Source of the DNA: Hoplostethus atlanticus
Taxonomy: Eukaryota; Chordata; Actinopteri; Trachichthyiformes; Trachichthyidae
Direction of reading: 5' to 3'
Length of the DNA: 64,000 bases
Assembly: GCA_034670405.1 (NCBI GenBank)
Contig: JAXDDX010000044.1
Coordinates: 193,501-257,500, forward strand
The position numbers were made by a program, and so were the translations under genes. Each line of letters begins with the position of its first letter. Positions within the stretch are counted from its first letter, which is position 1. Below the pieces are notes generated by a model. It was not told the DNA's origin. It did no database searches and worked only from the letters and a program-made list of their open reading frames with translations. Below, one piece after another: positions 13,005 through 27,000 of this stretch.

Positions 13005-14614
13005 GAGTTACTTTTTCCAAAATATTTTTTGTTACAATTAACTAATCACGGTGCAGTTTTAGTCTCCTAATATATTCTTGTTGTTGACTGTGTGCGTGAC
13101 TGTAGCTCAGACTCTTGCCCTTATATTTGAAATGGGATGTCCCTCCTCCACCATCCAATAACTGGTCCGACAGCATGTTTTCATTCTGCCGTAATGTGTT
13201 TCCTTCACATAGAATAAGAAGCGAGACCTATTCCGTGCCACATTTAGATTTGTTTTAGATTAAGGCCATAATCTGATAGGATGTTTTTTTTATCATGCTC
13301 TAACATAAAGAGCAGCAGTGAGCATCACTACCCACCGAGCAATTTTATGTTGATTATGTCTCTTGAAGTTTGAGACAGAGAGAGAGATCATATGAACAGC
13401 TTAGAGAACAGATAATTCTCCCCACGTCAGCTGTTGTGTCCTAGGAACACTAACATGGTGCAGTGCAGGTATGTTGCTGGGCTGGTTGTGCTGGAGCAGG
13501 TCCAGGTCCCAGAGCTGCTTACTGATGCCAGGCGCTACCTACCGACTCTGCCAGCCCGCTTAGACGGCTACCTTAACTGGAACAAACAGAGATGCTGGTT
13601 AATCTGCTATGTGCTGCTAAAAAAGGCCTCATGAAAACAACATTGTAATTCAGCGCTGGAACAACAGTAGCTGGTAAATCTAATACCAGCATGCCACAAG
13701 GGGGTGTACAGAGAGATGCCAGAATGACCATTTTATCTGCATTTGGCTGTTTATTATGAATAGTTACAATGCTGCCCAATGCTTGTAATGAAGGTCCTGA
13801 GGCCAAAACAAGGCACAGTTTTTAACTTAATAATAAACTTTAAAACCTATTTTGGAGTGCCTTGGGTCTCTTTTCCTCATGACTAGTAGACCCTTTATTT
13901 CCTAATATCTTTACTTTATCTTTACTTTTTCAGTTTTTCATTGTAAAAAAAGCAATATTTCCCGCTAGCTTTGGCTATTTGAAATTTGACACATTGACTA
14001 TTTAACAGTTGTGGCATTAAACAGCTCAAATATGACAAAAACAGTCACATATATCCAGAATTAATTGATTTTCTCAAGAGGATATTTTCACTATGGACTA
14101 TTTTCACTATGTGCTATGGAGCACTCATATGTTCCATAGCACTCTTCACAAGGTTAGGACTGAGGGAACATGAACAACAGACGTCCTTCGAGGAAGCAAC
14201 ATCACTTTACAAGGAATAAAACAGTCACGCAGTCGCTCTCTTAGTCTTCCATGCAGCTTCACACTTCCCAGTCTCTCCTCTAAGACCCATTCATCACAGT
14301 ATTACTTAAATAAATGGGGTAGGGCTGGTGACTTAACATGGGGTATTACAGTATATTTCCTCAGGTGTTGAGTACCTCAATTGGCATCTTCTTGATATAT
14401 ATATGCAATGCCAGTGTAAAGGGAAGAGACCAGAAGAGCCAGGCAGAGTTAAGAATAGGTTGCTCTTAACCACCTAATGGAATCAAACTAACAGGAAACA
14501 CATCCTGGTAACTTCCTTTGTACTTCCTGGAGACCTAAAATCGGCAGTTGTTTGTTATTGTTTGCCTTCTTCAGCATTTAGGTATGTTTCAGATGTCTGG
14601 GATATTGGGGCAGC

Positions 14615-14648
<34 letters not shown>

Positions 14649-14815
14649 TGTGCCAGTATGTGTGTGCTACCATCTGCTAGCGTCAGCGGATGGCCGCGAA
14701 GGTGCATGACATTGTCACTGAGTGTGTGTGGGTGTGTGTATGCACAAGAAAGTATGCGTGTGTGTTTGTGTGTGTGGGCACCAACATTGTCATTGAGTGT
14801 GTGTATGTGTACATG
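13005..14815. other. Non-coding stretch upstream of the GIMAP gene
   Basis: This is presumably the promoter side of the minus-strand GIMAP gene. It includes a GA-rich patch near 13374-13390 and a (GT)n tract near 14617-14650. No open frame resembles a known protein and I could not define promoter elements. Confidence 0.4.
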
Positions 14816-15245
14816 TACACTATATGCCCAAAGGTCAGTGGACACCTGACCATCACACCTATATGAGCTTGCTGGACATCCCATTCTGAAACCATGTGCA
14901 TTAATATGGAGTTGGACCCCCTTTGCAGCTATAACAGCCGCCACTCTTCTGGGAAGGCTTTCCACAAGCTTTTGGAGTGTGTCTGTGGGAATTTGTGCCC
15001 ATTCAGCCAAAAGAGCATTTGTGAGGCCAGGCAGTGATGTTGGACGAGAAGGCCTGGCTCGCCATCGGCATTCTAATTCCTCCCAAAGGTGTTCAGTGGG
15101 GTTGAGGTCAGGGCTCTGTGCAGGCCAGTCGAGTTCCTCCACACCAAACTGGTCTAACCATGTCTTTATGGACCTCGCTTTGTGCACAGGGGCACAGTCA
15201 TGCTGGAAGAGCAAAGGGCCTTCCCTAAACTGTTGCCACAAAGGA
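14816..15245 (-). mobile_element. 5'-truncated Tc1-like transposon (C-terminal transposase)
   Basis: The minus strand from about 15241 encodes the end of a Tc1 transposase. An Asp in FQHDCAPVHK and a Glu in SPDLNPTEHLW are separated by exactly 34 residues, which is the DD34E spacing of Tc1 elements, and the tail VESLPRRVAAVIAAKG is typical. The end at 14816 reads TACACTATATGCCC, a usual Tc1 terminal repeat. The N-terminal half, including the DNA-binding domain and first catalytic Asp, is missing; the sequence breaks into a (GT)n tract at about 15246. It is a fossil copy. Confidence 0.92.
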
Positions 15246-16825
15246 GTCTGTGTGTGTGTGTGTGTTGGCGGGCGTGGCTCCAGTCTCCGGCTCCTCCTTA
15301 CATCATCACCTCATCCCGATCACCTGCTCTACCCCGCACACCTGCTATCCATCATCATCCTATCCAATATGTAGCCACAATATCGATCTGCTGCACGCAA
15401 GAATACAAATGTCAGGGAATAAAAAATACACACATTTAACCCGAGGGAATAAGTGAGGTGGAGGAAGGAAGGATTTGTTGCCGGCTCGGTATTAGTGTTT
15501 GTATAATGCCGCTGTTGTGTAAACCAGACCTTGATTATGATCCTATTATCGGCAGTTATCCAGAATTCCCCATCATGGGACTGGTTGTTTCGGGAGTCTT
15601 CCAGCTGCCAGAGGGCCATGGACACACATACACAAACACAAACACACAGTATACACAACCCACACGCAGGAAAGATGGATTCCAGAGAGTTCGGGGAAAG
15701 GTTGAGTAAAGAGGAGACGCAGGAGGTCAGAGGTTAGAAGTTTTAAAAGTTTTACAGGCCTCAATTCACATCTACTGTGTTTCGGTGCAGATGTAGGCAC
15801 ATTTGGTTGTGGAGAAATCGCAAGTGTAGTGAGGAAGGCTGACGTGCAGACCTTGGTGCACCAGGGTCAAGCCTGGAAAAGGTGGGATGTAAGTATGCCA
15901 TACCCTGTCACTCACCCCTCCCATACCCAATAACAGTATCCAAAGGGCAGAAAACTGCATTCCCATTGGGTTAAATATGATCCCCTGCCTCCTGGATTTT
16001 CCCCATATCAAAACTTAGCATTCCAGAGGTGGGTTAACCTGACCGAGTTAGAGCGTGTTAAAGAAGGAGTTGTGTTGTATTATGCAGCATTAGTCGGCAT
16101 TAGGGAGCATTAGAGAATGTTATTGTTGAAAATGGAGAACTACAGCAATAGGGCATTATATAAACAGTGAAATGGGCTCCGGGGGCAGGGGGCAGAGGTT
16201 AGTGCGCCTTCGGGAGCAAAAACCAAAGACATGCCATATGGAGTGTGCTGAGGAGAATGAACGGAGGTTAGAGAACGAGGTTACATCAGGAGAGAGCGGC
16301 ATCATATGACAAGCAGACATCCACATGAGGAGAGCACACAGTCTACAACAAGGGGAACCTGAAAGAGATAGAGTCGTGCACAAATTCCCTGACATCATTC
16401 TTCTGCCCCTGACAATTTGTCATTTTCCCTAACTATCATCCGGCGTCTCTATCCCACGGTTCTTTTTAATGGGCTTAGCAGTGGATTGGCTCTGCAGGAT
16501 AGAAAAGGATGCTTTAGTGTTCAACTGGGAGTCCTGTCTCTTTCTCTCCCTCTCCCTGTCTCTCCCTCTGTCTCTCGATCTCTCTCTCTCCCTCCATGTC
16601 TCCCTCACTCATTTCCCAGTAACCCAGCCCTTTGTGCTGATACATTTTTAGGTTAGCGCATCTCTGATCTCTGTCCACATGTGTGTGTGTGTGTGTATGT
16701 TCAAAGGCTTAAAGGTTCAAAGTGTGTGTGTGTGTGTTTGAGTGTGTTTCCTTGTGCCACTAAATAAACACTAGTATGAGCTGAGTATACACAGATACAC
16801 ACCAATGTGTATATGCACAGACATA

Positions 16826-16863
<38 letters not shown>

Positions 16864-16930
16864 TTCAAATAGCTCAAGGAGCAAAGTGAAATTGAGTTTA
16901 AAAAAAAAGCATAAACAGTGAAATCCCTTT
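15246..16930. other. Non-coding stretch with GT/CA and CT microsatellites
   Basis: No gene is supported. Repeats include (GT)n near 15249-15265 and 16680-16735, and (CA)n near 16827-16860. All open frames are short or low-complexity. Confidence 0.45.
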
Positions 16931-17525
16931 AGCGTCTGATGACACATCCCTTCACTTTTCAAGTCTTCCTTTGCTGCTTCCTGCCATTCTCTCTCTATAT
17001 TTACTCCCTCTTTCCTATCTTTCCTTTCTTTTCTTTCTATCCTTCCTTACATCTTCTATTTGCTCTATCCTGCCTCCCTCCTTTATTTTTCTGTCTTTAC
17101 TTTTCTTTTCTTTCTATCCTTTCTCCTTCCATTCTCTTTCCTTTCCCTTTGTTTTTTTTCTATCCATCCTCATTCCTTTCTCTGTATCTATCCTTCTACC
17201 ATTCTCTCTATCCTTCTACCTCCTTAATTTGTCTCTGTCCTCCATCATTTCTCTTTCTCATTCCTTCCTTCCCCCTTCCTTCCCTTCTCTATGCTTTCTC
17301 CCTTGTCCCTTTCTCTATGTTTAATTTCTTCTTCTCTTCTCTATATCCCTCCTTTCTTTCTCTCTATCTTCCCCCCCTCTCTCTATATCTTTTCTTTCCC
17401 TTTCCTTCAATTCTATCCTTCATCCTTATATCTTCCCTTCCTCTTTATGTTGTCTGACCATCCATCCATCCTTCCTTCCTTCCTTCCTTCCTTCCTTCCT
17501 CTCTGTCTCTGTTCTTCTTCCATCA
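16930..17525. repeat. Pyrimidine-rich (TTCC/TCTA/CTTT) low-complexity tract
   Basis: About 600 bp of almost pure C and T on the plus strand, ending in a (TTCC)n array near 17465-17500. Open frames of more than 100 codons here are made almost only of S, F, P, L and Y and are composition artefacts. Confidence 0.85.
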
Positions 17526-18127
17526 TTTCATCAATTAATGCACTAAATGCATAAGGCGCAAGCAAGACTTTTTTGCATGTGAATGGGGTTTTCTGTATTG
17601 ATGGCAAAGTCCAGTCATTCTGTGGCAGTACAATGAAGTCATCATGGGGTATTTATTCTCACCCCTTTACAGTCAGTTTATAGAGGAGAGTGCCAATTAT
17701 GTGAAGATCGATGGTTGACAAAATAGATATGATTGGGGATGAGTAAATGTACTCTGCCAGTGTTGTTTATCCACTTATCCCAGGCTCTGTGTTTATCTCT
17801 GACATTATTATCAAACACAAACACACACATGGACTGGATTGAAAGGAGGCTAGAAAGGAGAAAATGGGAAAATTGAAACTGGAGGAGGGGGCAGGAGGAG
17901 AAATGATGGGAGGGTAGGGCAGTAGAAGTAATGTAAGCAAACAGAACAATGCACAATCACATAGGACACACACACACACACACACACACACAGACTTACT
18001 GACAAGCACTCAGATGCAACACCAGGAGGGATCGCACGAGAAAGTGAGAGAGAGAGAGAGAGAGAGAGGTCCAGTCGCTCCATCCCACTCCATTGAATTT
18101 ACTTTCACTAAGCGGTGTGGACCGGTA

Positions 18128-19843
18128 ATGGACTCTCGGCTGCTGATCAGCCCCGGTATTCCCACACCGGACCCGACCCCCACCGCTGCCGGCACCGTGA
18201 CCGTGGCCGTAGAGACCCGGGCCCCCTGGAACATCAGCTCTGTCAGTGCGCACCGGCTGATGGAGCTGCCTCCCGACGCCACATCTGTAAGTGTCCTGTT
18301 CTCACCTTTTTCTGCTGCTGTAACGGAATGTCCCTCGGTGTGGATAGAGAGCTGTTGTGCACGACGGCGGTGCGGGAAAGCAAGATCAGCCAAACACCAA
18401 CTCCCCGCAGCTTTTAATTTTAATTTAATTTTTAATTTCACTCAAAACCAGATCTTGAGTGAAATGTTTGGATTATTGAACGAGGGACCACACCGTAGAT
18501 ACAATCTTCTCCTGCGCATCTGTTCTCCGTTCATTCAACACTTTACCTGAATGGAGACGCGATGGAAATTCCGTCTTTCTATTTTCCCCCCACCCTGTAT
18601 GTGTGCGTGTGTGTGTGTGTGTGTGTGCGCGTGTGTGTGTGTGCATCCATACAAGTTTGCATCCATTAATCTATTCCTCTCCTTCTTATAATATTCCAGG
18701 GATTTATGTGTCTGTCGTACTCAATAGTGATCAATAGTGACCTTAATGCGTAAGGATCTTTTAGCTCCTAACGCTCCTATAATTTCCCCAGAGGAACTAA
18801 TGTCTGTGGTCAGTGAGTTTATAAACACCCAATTGTATTTTATTTTTTTAAGGTCCTGATATCATTATAAGTCACTATAGTTGTTTTTGTTGTAAGGTCG
18901 TGTAATCTTGGCAGCATTTTAGGAACATCAGTCGCAGCATTTCCGAGGTTATTACTCCGATAAGACCAAAAAGTCCGGATACCGGCGGGGAGAATGTTAA
19001 TTGCCAAGCCTCACACATGAATCACGCCGACTCTCTCTCTCTGACTATCTCTGACTGAGTGTGAGGTTGGTTTACACAGAGCCCGCAGCCAAATCCTTTT
19101 TCATAGATGTGTAATAAAGCACTGTACCCACTGTAGTGTACATAAAAAACAGCAGTGAATAAAGTACAGTATAGAAGCAGAACTTTCACTTTGCCCCAGG
19201 AGCAAAGACAAGCCGGATTCAATGTCACACAGAAGAATTAGAGGGACCGCAGTTACAAAAGCACTTTTAAGAAACCTAATAGTGTTGTAAATGTGGGTCA
19301 ACAAGTGTGAATGATTGTGTTTGGACTTTGAAACTCAGACCTGTGGACTTTAGTCTCTGTCGCTTTTGTGGTTTTGCCTTCATGGTGGAAGTGTAAGCTA
19401 CGACCGAAAGTGCCAGAGGGCAGCATCTGCTGGGAGAGATGGGATCTTACACTGTGGAATAAGTGTGGTTTTCATTTAAAAGCTCAGGAATTTTCTCAGT
19501 GCTTCTCTGAGGAGGATATATGAAATGAGTAGGTGTTACTTTGATCAAATAGAGGGCATCTAATTTGCGAGTGATGCTTCATTTGCTGTTATTAATCTGT
19601 CATTATTCTAATTAATGTTTAATAATAAATGGAGTCACTGTATTGTCAATATTTCGTTTGTAATAATACACCAGTGGCTACAGACTATTATCTGAACCTC
19701 TTCAAATGTAATGTAAATGAATGTACAGATTCCCACTACAGTGAACCATTACACAGATAATGAGCATATTAATGTTGTGTTGTTGCGATTAGCAGAAAGA
19801 TTTGTTAGTCCTGACTGTCATAGAGCGAGGCAGGATTATTCTG

Positions 19844-19879
<36 letters not shown>

Positions 19880-22601
19880 GTGTGTGTGCGAACAGTAGCA
19901 TCCCTTCAGCAATAACATCATCAATTCATCATCAATTCTGATCGCACTGGTCCTCTAATTCTCCCCATCTCTCCGTCACTCTCTCTCTCTCTCCATCTTT
20001 TCCTTCCTCCTGATCTTACTCTTTGCCCTCCATCCTTCTTCCTTTCTTTTTCATCACTGTTTCTGTCTCTCTTTTAACAGTCTGGAACAATGCAGTTGTG
20101 TGTTAGACACTCACAAGGCCATTTACTTACTGTCTGCTGAGAAAGGCAAACATAGCAACACACACATACAGTTTGTACCTACACAGGTATGCACACACAA
20201 TTGCTCACATGTGCACACACACTCACACATCTTCAACCCCCACATAAACATATAGAGACTTCCATGGCATGTTGTGCTTCCTCCTCACTGTGTGACTGGC
20301 ATTAATGTGGCTTCTGTAGCTGGGAAATAACCAACATAAGAGAAAGCGAGATGGAAGACAGGAGGGAACAGAGACCAAACGAGCGAGGGAATTAATGATT
20401 CTTGTGAGGAAAACGGGAAGCAGCGGCTATGAAATTAAAAAAAGGAGCGACTGGAGATGAGGGCAGAATGGGGAGTGAGAGATATGGTGGCGAGAGTGGC
20501 AGGCGTATGAAATGGAGAAACGAGATTGAAGGATGAAGGGAGAAATGAAGCAGGGAGGGGGTGAGGGAGGGAGGGAGGGAGGAAGACCTTGAGCGTGATT
20601 TACCACATCAGTGGTGGCAGAGTCAAAGGGGACTTAAGCGTGTTTACATTCCACTGTCAGCACTTGGACCCACATCTTTGAATTCGACATTCACACCCTG
20701 ACTTCAAGTGTCCATAAGAATAAGAGACGTGCACTTGTCCCCGCTTTTAATAACACTTCCCCTATCGCTTGATCAAGCAGACCTGCATACGACCCCTTCA
20801 CTCATTCACGCACATAACACTGCATCACTCGATACTATTCAGCTGTCCTCCTTCTTTCAACAATGAGAACCTGTGACTTGGCAGAAAAGTAGGTCTGGGG
20901 AAACAGATGTTGGACATTCAGAAGTGTAGACGCACATATAGACACACAAACACCCTAACACATACACACATACGGCAGCCAGGATAAATAAAAGGAAATG
21001 TGTATAATCTGGCTTGACAATGAGGCATCTCAGGAAGATTTAGCCGGGGCCAAGTATGTTGGTGGTTTTGTGGAAGTGTCTGGTGTGTGTGTGAATATGT
21101 GTGTGTCAAGATTTGTGAAGTGAATACTCAAGTGTACACTCTATGTAGAAAAAGTGCAGCAGCATCTCAGAAGCAAATGGTTCTTGGCCCCAGTGAGTGA
21201 CATTCACCTATAGTATGCTTTTCACACTACACTTAACCCTGGGCTAACGTATTTCTTAACTCTGGGTTAAGGACGCATTTAACCCCGGACTAAGCAGCGT
21301 TTCACACTTGCATTTTTGAAAGAGGGTTAACACCGCTTTTAACCCTGGGTTAACAAACCCTGCTACGAAGCAGGGTTAGCACCGCTTTTGTGGTGCTATC
21401 CCCGAAACGCGGTGCTAAGAACAATAGTGTGAAACGTTGTGGGGTTAGAATGTAACAGGGGTTAGAATGGAACAGGGTTAGAATATAACAGGGGTTAGAA
21501 TGGAACAGGGGTTAGAATGTAACGGGTTAGAATGTAACAGGGGTTAGAATGTAACAGGGGTTAGAATGTAACAGGGTTAGAATGTAACGGGTTAGAATGT
21601 AACAGGGTTAGAATGTAACAGGGTTAGAATGTAACGGGTTAGAATGTAACGGGTTAGAATGTAACAGGGTTAGAATGTAACAGGAGTTAGAATGTAACGG
21701 GTTAGAATGTAACAGGGTTAGAATGTAACAGGAGTTAGAATGTAACGAGTTAGAATGTAACAGGGGTTAGAATGTAACAGGGTTAGAATGTAACAGGAGT
21801 TAGAATGTAACGGGTTAGAATGTAACAGGGTTAGAATGTAACAGGAGTTAGAATGTAACGGGTTAGAATGTAACAGGGTTAGAATGTAACAGGAGTTAGA
21901 ATGTAACAGGGGTTAGAATGTAACAGCGAGTTAAACATTAGCATTAAACGTTAACCCGGGGTCTACAAGCTTACAGTGTGAAATCCTGAACACTGAATAC
22001 CCGGGGTCAATTGTTAGCCCAGGGTTAAAGAAAACTAGTGTGAAACGTGAGATAAGTTAGGGCTATTATAACCCAGGGTTAAAGTTAACCCTGGACTAAC
22101 ATATTCAAGTGTGAAAAGCCTATAGTATTGGTGGAGAGTTTGTGTTCAAGCAGCATTGGTGCTTAAGATGTCAGTAGCCATTCTGGTTCCGATCTGTGCC
22201 ATACACACCGCTGGTAACTCCAGAAATCAGTCACAGGAAGTCATTTTCTGACCAGAGATCTAGACAACGTTCAGCCACAATTGCTTTGAATATTAGGCAG
22301 GCTCTGGTTCCTCACAGATGCTTAGACCATTTCACCACCATACCCCACTGTAGTTCACAGTTGGTCCTACAAATAGGAATAAAGAACCAGACAGGAGTTT
22401 GAGTGGTTTTTAAGATAAATTATTCATTCAATAAATTAAGACATCATTTTCCCCCATAAAGAGCCAATGAGGAACATGGGGATTAAATCAATTGACCTCT
22501 GCCTCTACTATTGACCCACTGTTCACTGTTGGAGCCATATTAAACTCTGACTGCAAACCCTGCTACTTTAATGGCCTCAATGTGTATTTGGATGTGTCTT
22601 T

Positions 22602-22645
<44 letters not shown>

Positions 22646-24055
22646 AGCATGTCAATATCCAAACATGTGAATAGAATAGAACATTGTCTGTAGGCCACAG
22701 GACTATTGACAGGCCAGTTTAGTGCTCTACAGGAAGGCATAAAAAACAATAGTAAAATACATAATAACCAGGAGATTAAAATAGGAAACACATTCAATAT
22801 AAAAAGTTAAAAGAATAAATAAATACATACATAAAATGAAATGAGATAACATGAGAAACAATACAAGAGAAAAAGTGAGAAAGATTAAAAACTAGCACCC
22901 TAAGGTGCTAAGGAACTAAGAGGTCTGTAATGTAGGTTGGCTCAGACCTAGCCATTCATCACTAAATTCTTAAAATCAATTTATATCTAATAGGGAACCA
23001 GTGGAGACTTTTGGAATGACTTTTGGCCGAGACAGGAATAGAGGGGAAGTATGAAGACATGGAAGCAAAGAAAAGATAATCACAGCCAAAACTACCACAG
23101 GAAGTGAGAGAAATTGTTTTGCATCGCTATATATTACCTCTTCCCAGATGTTTCTGGTGGATCTCTAAATTAGTTAGCTAACAAAAATGTGACATTATTA
23201 TTTATATCAATTACAGGCTGCTGTAGGCTGTGCCAGAGAACTGTCAATATTATTCCATGGTCGATGATAGAGGTTGATAAATTACATAATGTCGCTTTAA
23301 AAAATAGTTACTGGAGCATAAAGCATGGATTGACCTAGAATTGTCTCTCAGCTCTGGAAATAAAATTGGCTATGTCTCTGTCTCAATGTGTTTATGGTCA
23401 TACCTCATACCAACATACCAAACCATTTTTTCTACCATAAAATTATTCTTCAAATGAAATGTATTCATGGTGTAGCCTATAGTTTATACTTTATTCAGAG
23501 CGGGACCCTAAGTGACGTCTCATTCCTGGGCCCACCTGAGGCTAATCAAAACACTGGGATGGTCCTACAGTTTCATGGCTGTAACACTGACACCAGAATT
23601 GTTTTTGGACTAAGTAGTGTCACGGCATGCATTGCTTACTTATCATGACTTTAACATTGTAATACTGAACATGACCTCTCCCCCCATCCACCCATTCCCT
23701 CCTCTTTCACACTGATAGATGTCCATGGTTCCCAGGCACCCCTTCCCGACCGTGGACGTTCCAGATCACGCCCATTACACCATCGGCGTTGTCATCCTGA
23801 TCGTGGGCATCACAGGCATGCTGGGAAACTTCCTGGTCATGTACGCCTTCTGCAGGTACTGGATACAGCTGCTGTCAGACTAAAAACATTCATCCACATT
23901 TATTTACATCCACTTGTCTGCAAGATTGATGTCGATTTTTTTTTCCAATTATTCAGTGGGTTGAGTGCAGAGGCACGGACACATGACACACACCATGAAC
24001 ATACAGTAGGCTATGTAAAAAAAAAATCTGTCAAGCGAAGATGCCTTTAAAAGTA

Positions 24056-24095
<40 letters not shown>

Positions 24096-27000
24096 AGGAG
24101 CCGGAGCTTGCGTACCCCAGCGAACATGTTCATCATTAACCTGGCCATCACAGACTTCCTCATGTGTATTACTCAGACACCCATCTTCTTCACCACCAGC
24201 ATGCACAAGAGGTGGATCTTTGGAAAGAAAGGTAACACACACATAAACATACAGTAAATTACAGGTGCTACTTGTAACATTTTAACATCAGAAACTCAAT
24301 GCCAAATTCATTTTCATACATTTGTATGACTCCTGCAAACAAACAAGACCATCTCCAAGAAGCAGCCTCTCCTACCAAGTCAGATTTTGCAGGATATCTG
24401 GCTTTATGGCACAAAGGGAGATCAGGGCGCTTCCAGCACAAAGGGAGCTAAAGCATTCATTCAGAATTTATTACAAAGGCAGATGGGTGGAAGGAGTGAA
24501 ATGCTGATGTAAAAATCAATTCCAGCAAGGACAGGAAACAACAAGGTTTATGGGAAACGTGGTCTTAATTTGGAGAAACACTAGCACTAACAATACCCGT
24601 GGTGCGAGATAGAGGCTATCAATCGTCTCTTGTTTACAGTAATTACACCAAGGTATCACAATTCATTTGACAATGGTGTATTGATGTGAAAAAAAACTAC
24701 ACACACACACACACGGAGGCACGGACACATGACACACTCTGGTGGATGCACGTGCACACACACACACACACCTTGGACAATTATACATGCATACCTGGAA
24801 TACCACAGGGACCAGTATTGGTTCCTCTTCCTTACATGCACACGCACTTACACACACACATGGACACACCAGAGGAGCTAGCAGGTCTCCAGATGAGCTA
24901 ATGCAGACATTATGATTATCTGACAATTATAAACACAGATACACACACCATTAATGTGTCTGTGTATGCATGTGCATGTGTGTGTATGAGGCAGTTCATT
25001 CATGCCAATTATCACATACACACACACACAGAATCAATCATCCTGTATGCCGCACAAAGTACATGCCAGTATGCATGTGCTGAGAGTGTGTTTGTGAATG
25101 TGTGTACTACAGTACATGTCAGTGTGTAACCTAATGACAGGGCTAGTTTGTTTTTCTATTTTCCAGCTCTAATCAATGCTCCCTCAAAGGACTTGCTCTT
25201 AAAGGTGCACTGCAGCACCTTATTAGACGAAGATGCCAATCCTGACCAGGTCACTGAGTGTATACAAACTAGGATAAAAGCTCATTATTGAGTTTTTGCT
25301 CAAAGAACAGATGACTCAAAGAGACTCAATCACACTCCAGTGATCTCTGGCACAGGACAACCTCTTCCTGGGAGCCACTCTTTGGGTTTCATTGACTTCA
25401 TTTAAGCGACTTAACAAGGCCTATCAAACTCACACAGACAGGCAGGAAGACAGGTACATGGGGTTTGTGATGAATATTTCATTGCCTAAGCGATATTTGT
25501 TTGACTTTCTCCAGACATGCTACGCACAGTTCAGGTTTTGTCTTTTTGCTCGGTGCCGTGATCATATGGTGTGCGACAGGTTAATGGTAATCACACACTC
25601 AGAGCCTGAGGGGAGAAATAGCAGCCGAGAGAGAGTGATTGAGAGTTTGTGTATGGTGATTGTGTGTGTATATGCTTGTACGCAGTGTGTGTGTATATCA
25701 GCCTGCCATATATATTATGAATACACTGAGGGTATAGCGATAGTCTCCGTGGAGAGCGGCAAGTCAGCCTGTGGAACAAAGTGAGGCATGTAACAGTTGA
25801 TGAGATGCTAGCATACTGCTACACCACTTCAGTTTCAGTTATTATTCCTAGTCTGTCTCTCCTGGGGTCGCAGGGTCGGTGTGGAAACTCAGAAATGATT
25901 CGTCATAACAGTATTAGACAAGATCAACTAAACAGAGCTTTGGTCTCTTTGACACTGCCGTAGCCCCATAGCTGAGAGGAACCAGGCACAATGTGTCAAC
26001 ATGTATTACAGTGTGTACAATGAGGATTAATAATTTAAACACTAATACTGTAATGCACTTATGTATTCCACTCTCGTTTCTCTCTCTCTCTCCCTTTCTT
26101 TCTCTCTCCCTCCTCCCTTGTCCCTGTACGTCTTTCCCTCCCTCCCTTCCTTCCTTGCTTTCTCTCCTACACTTTCATTCATCCTGGTCCTGCTTCCCCG
26201 CCACTTCCCATTACCACAACTCTTCCCTCTCCTCCTCCTCCTCCTCCTTCTTCCTCACCCTTCTCCCCTGTTCCCTACCTCCTTTTCCCTTCCTTCTCCT
26301 TTCTTTTGCTCCCTCCTTCCCTTTTCCTCTCTTTACCCTCCCTGTCTCCCCTCTTCTTCCCTTTTCTCCCGCTCTCTGACAATTCCCTTCCACTCACTTT
26401 CCCAATTTCTCCCTCTCGATTCAATTCAAAGGTGCTTTATAGGCATCAAATACATGAGTACTTATTGTCAAAGAAAAAACAACAAATATAAGGATTCAGT
26501 TAGCGACCATATTAATTAATATTAACAGCAATTGGTCCATTAGAGGCTTTGCAACTGCCTCATGAATCTCCAAGCAACCATGTCTGGCAGCATCCAATGG
26601 GGAAATAATGGCTAAATACATAAATACAGCTTGTAGAAAAACAGAGATATCTAAAACAGATTGTTGTGGTGTGGATGAAGTTCCATTCAATAGTAGATTT
26701 GTTACCGGGACACAGTGAACTTGTCATTAGCCCTAGCTCCTTTAGTCCTAGCTCTTCTACAAAGTACTGTAGACAGATGTTAACTAGGTTTACTCCTTTC
26801 CATTGAGACACAGCTGAGCCGTAACTCTAGAAATGCAATCAGCTATTCTCAGCCACTGTTGCCGAAGACCTGATGACTTCCAAAATGTCTGCCAGAGGGC
26901 ATGTTACGTCACCTGAAAACCCTCTATATAGCAAATCCATCAATCTATTAAGTAATAGACAAATAGATCTAAGGACATCTTACCCCTCCACTCCTCCTTC

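Noticed and set aside
16939-17457. A 172-codon open frame rich in Ser, Phe, Pro and Leu
   Set aside because: It lies in an almost pure pyrimidine tract, which lacks stop codons by composition. Overlapping frames are equally open.
21441-21926. An interstitial telomere array or CRISPR array
   Set aside because: Units are 14-17 bp, not TTAGGG, with no unique spacers. It is an ordinary minisatellite in a eukaryotic transposable element.
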